A stretch of 33,631 nucleotides of DNA, taken from contig CACZLA010000022.1 of NCBI GenBank assembly GCA_902781895.1, forward strand, positions 1-33,631, in the 5' to 3' direction. Origin of the DNA: an uncultured Lachnospiraceae bacterium (GTDB lineage Bacteria; Bacillota; Clostridia; Lachnospirales; Lachnospiraceae). Each line of letters begins with the position of its first letter. Position 1 is the first letter of the stretch. Positions 32,911-33,631 of this stretch are shown here, in pieces. A program made the translations under genes and the position numbers. Below the pieces are notes generated by a model. The model was not told the DNA's origin and made no database searches. It saw nothing but the letters and a program-made list of their open reading frames with translations.

Positions 32911-33631
32911 ATGAGAAAAATGAAACGTTTTGCTGCTGCAGCACTTAGTGCATGTATGGTAGCATCACTCGTTACCGGATGTGGTGACAAAGATGACTCA
33001 AGCAAGGAAGAGACAACAACAGCTGCTGAGTCAACTACAGAAGCTGCTAAAGATGATGCTTCAAGCGGAGATTCAGAGAAGAAGGAAGAGAGTTCAGGTC
33101 CTGTTGGTGAAGGCGAGACTATCAACGTTTGGTCATTCACAGACGAAGTTCCTAACATGATTGACAAGTTTAAGGAATTACATCCTGATTTCAAGTATGA
33201 GATCAAGACTACAATCATCGCTACTACAGAGGGTGCTTATCAGCCGGCTCTCGATCAGGCACTTTTAGCAGGTGGAGAGGATGCTCCTGACATCTATTGT
33301 GCAGAGGCTGCATTCGTACTCAAGTATACACAGGGCGATATGGCATCTTATGCATGTCCATATGATGATCTTGGTATCGATACTCAGAATGAGATTGACG
33401 CAGCTAAGATAGCTCCTTATACAGTTGATATCGGAACAAATCCTGATGGTAAGGTAGTTGGTCTTGGATATCAGGCAACAGGTGGTGCTTTCATCTACAG
33501 ACGTTCAATCGCTAAGGATGCTTTCGGAACAGATGATCCGAAGGAAGTAGCTGAAATCATTGGTGCTGGATCACAGAATTGGGATAAGTTCTGGGAAGCA
33601 GCTGAAACTCTTAAGGGCAAGGGCTATGGTA
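32911..33631 (+). CDS. ABC transporter sugar-binding lipoprotein, 5' part only
   Basis: Open to the window end; 240 residues are visible of what is usually 430-480. Signal peptide MRKMKRFAAAALSACMVASLVTGC with lipobox LVTGC and lipidated C24. A low-complexity acidic Ser/Thr/Glu/Lys linker (about 25-64) follows as a cell-wall spacer. The family-1 binding fold begins at INVWSFTDEVPNMIDKFKELHPDFKYEI, with PALDQALLAGGEDAPDIYCAEAAF, as in extracellular oligosaccharide-binding proteins. Strong AGGAGG at 32897-32902 and highly biased codons indicate abundant expression. Two membrane permease genes would be expected beyond the window. A xylo-oligosaccharide ligand is inferred from the neighbouring cluster only. 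Confidence 0.92.
   Translation, partial: MRKMKRFAAAALSACMVASLVTGCGDKDDSSKEETTTAAESTTEAAKDDASSGDSEKKEESSGPVGEGETINVWSFTDEVPNMIDKFKELHPDFKYEIKTTIIATTEGAYQPALDQALLAGGEDAPDIYCAEAAFVLKYTQGDMASYACPYDDLGIDTQNEIDAAKIAPYTVDIGTNPDGKVVGLGYQATGGAFIYRRSIAKDAFGTDDPKEVAEIIGAGSQNWDKFWEAAETLKGKGYG

Noticed and set aside
32739-32948. 69-codon frame before the solute-binding-protein gene
   Set aside because: It lies over the leader dyads and overlaps the real lipoprotein start in another frame; no ribosome site.

Overview
The window looks like an AT-rich chromosome segment from an anaerobic Clostridia species, most likely a fibre-degrading member of the Lachnospiraceae (Butyrivibrio/Coprococcus/Roseburia-like; genus not determinable from this sequence). 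This rests on low-GC Gram-positive gene orders (dnaK-dnaJ-prmA-rsmE; ylxM-ffh-rpsP-khpA-rimM-trmD; cysteine desulfurase-thiI), strong AGGAGG-type ribosome sites, TTGACA-N17-TATTAT promoters, a tRNA without encoded CCA, a giant 2-hydroxyacyl-CoA-dehydratase-activator-type protein, and a xylose/xylan-use cluster.

Layout. 1-7000: chaperone genes (3' part of dnaK, dnaJ), two translation-factor methylases (prmA, rsmE) and a tRNA-thiolation pair (cysteine desulfurase, thiI). 7003-7582: a tRNA-Glu(CUC) gene followed by about 460 bases with no credible protein gene. This stretch is an array of perfect inverted repeats, nearly all closed by exactly three bases. It is organised as two related modules (A 7170-7273, B 7328-7546) separated by terminator-like hairpins and by a second copy of the tRNA 3' end. 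Paired changes between the modules indicate that the structure is under selection; it is the best candidate for something undescribed here. 7685-9583: a membrane protein with a Pro/Gln-rich 10-residue tandem repeat. 9602-10900 (minus): mtaB. 11064-12127: an HPr-like protein that lacks the phosphorylatable His but keeps the regulatory Ser (Crh-like), and an sce7726-type nuclease-fold protein. 12231-15872: the signal-recognition/ribosome-maturation operon, without rplS at its end. 16034-18882: a lipoprotein and an OmpR-type two-component system. 18968-20729: a small DUF6465-like protein, then hisH-hisF. 20777-25436 (minus): a 1407-residue activase fusion followed by a GNAT acetyltransferase.

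25714-33631 is a sugar-catabolic cluster: intracellular GH3 beta-xylosidase-type enzyme, small transaldolase/fructose-6-phosphate aldolase, FucI/AraA-type isomerase (COG2407-like), xylulokinase and aldose 1-epimerase, then (after a terminator) the start of an ABC-transporter sugar-binding lipoprotein running off the window. Together they would import xylo-oligosaccharides, cleave them in the cytoplasm, mutarotate and isomerise the pentose, phosphorylate xylulose and feed the pentose-phosphate pathway. No xylA is visible, so the FucI-like protein is a candidate to fill the isomerase step (inference).

All identifications are from reading protein motifs and gene order; no database search or folding program was run.
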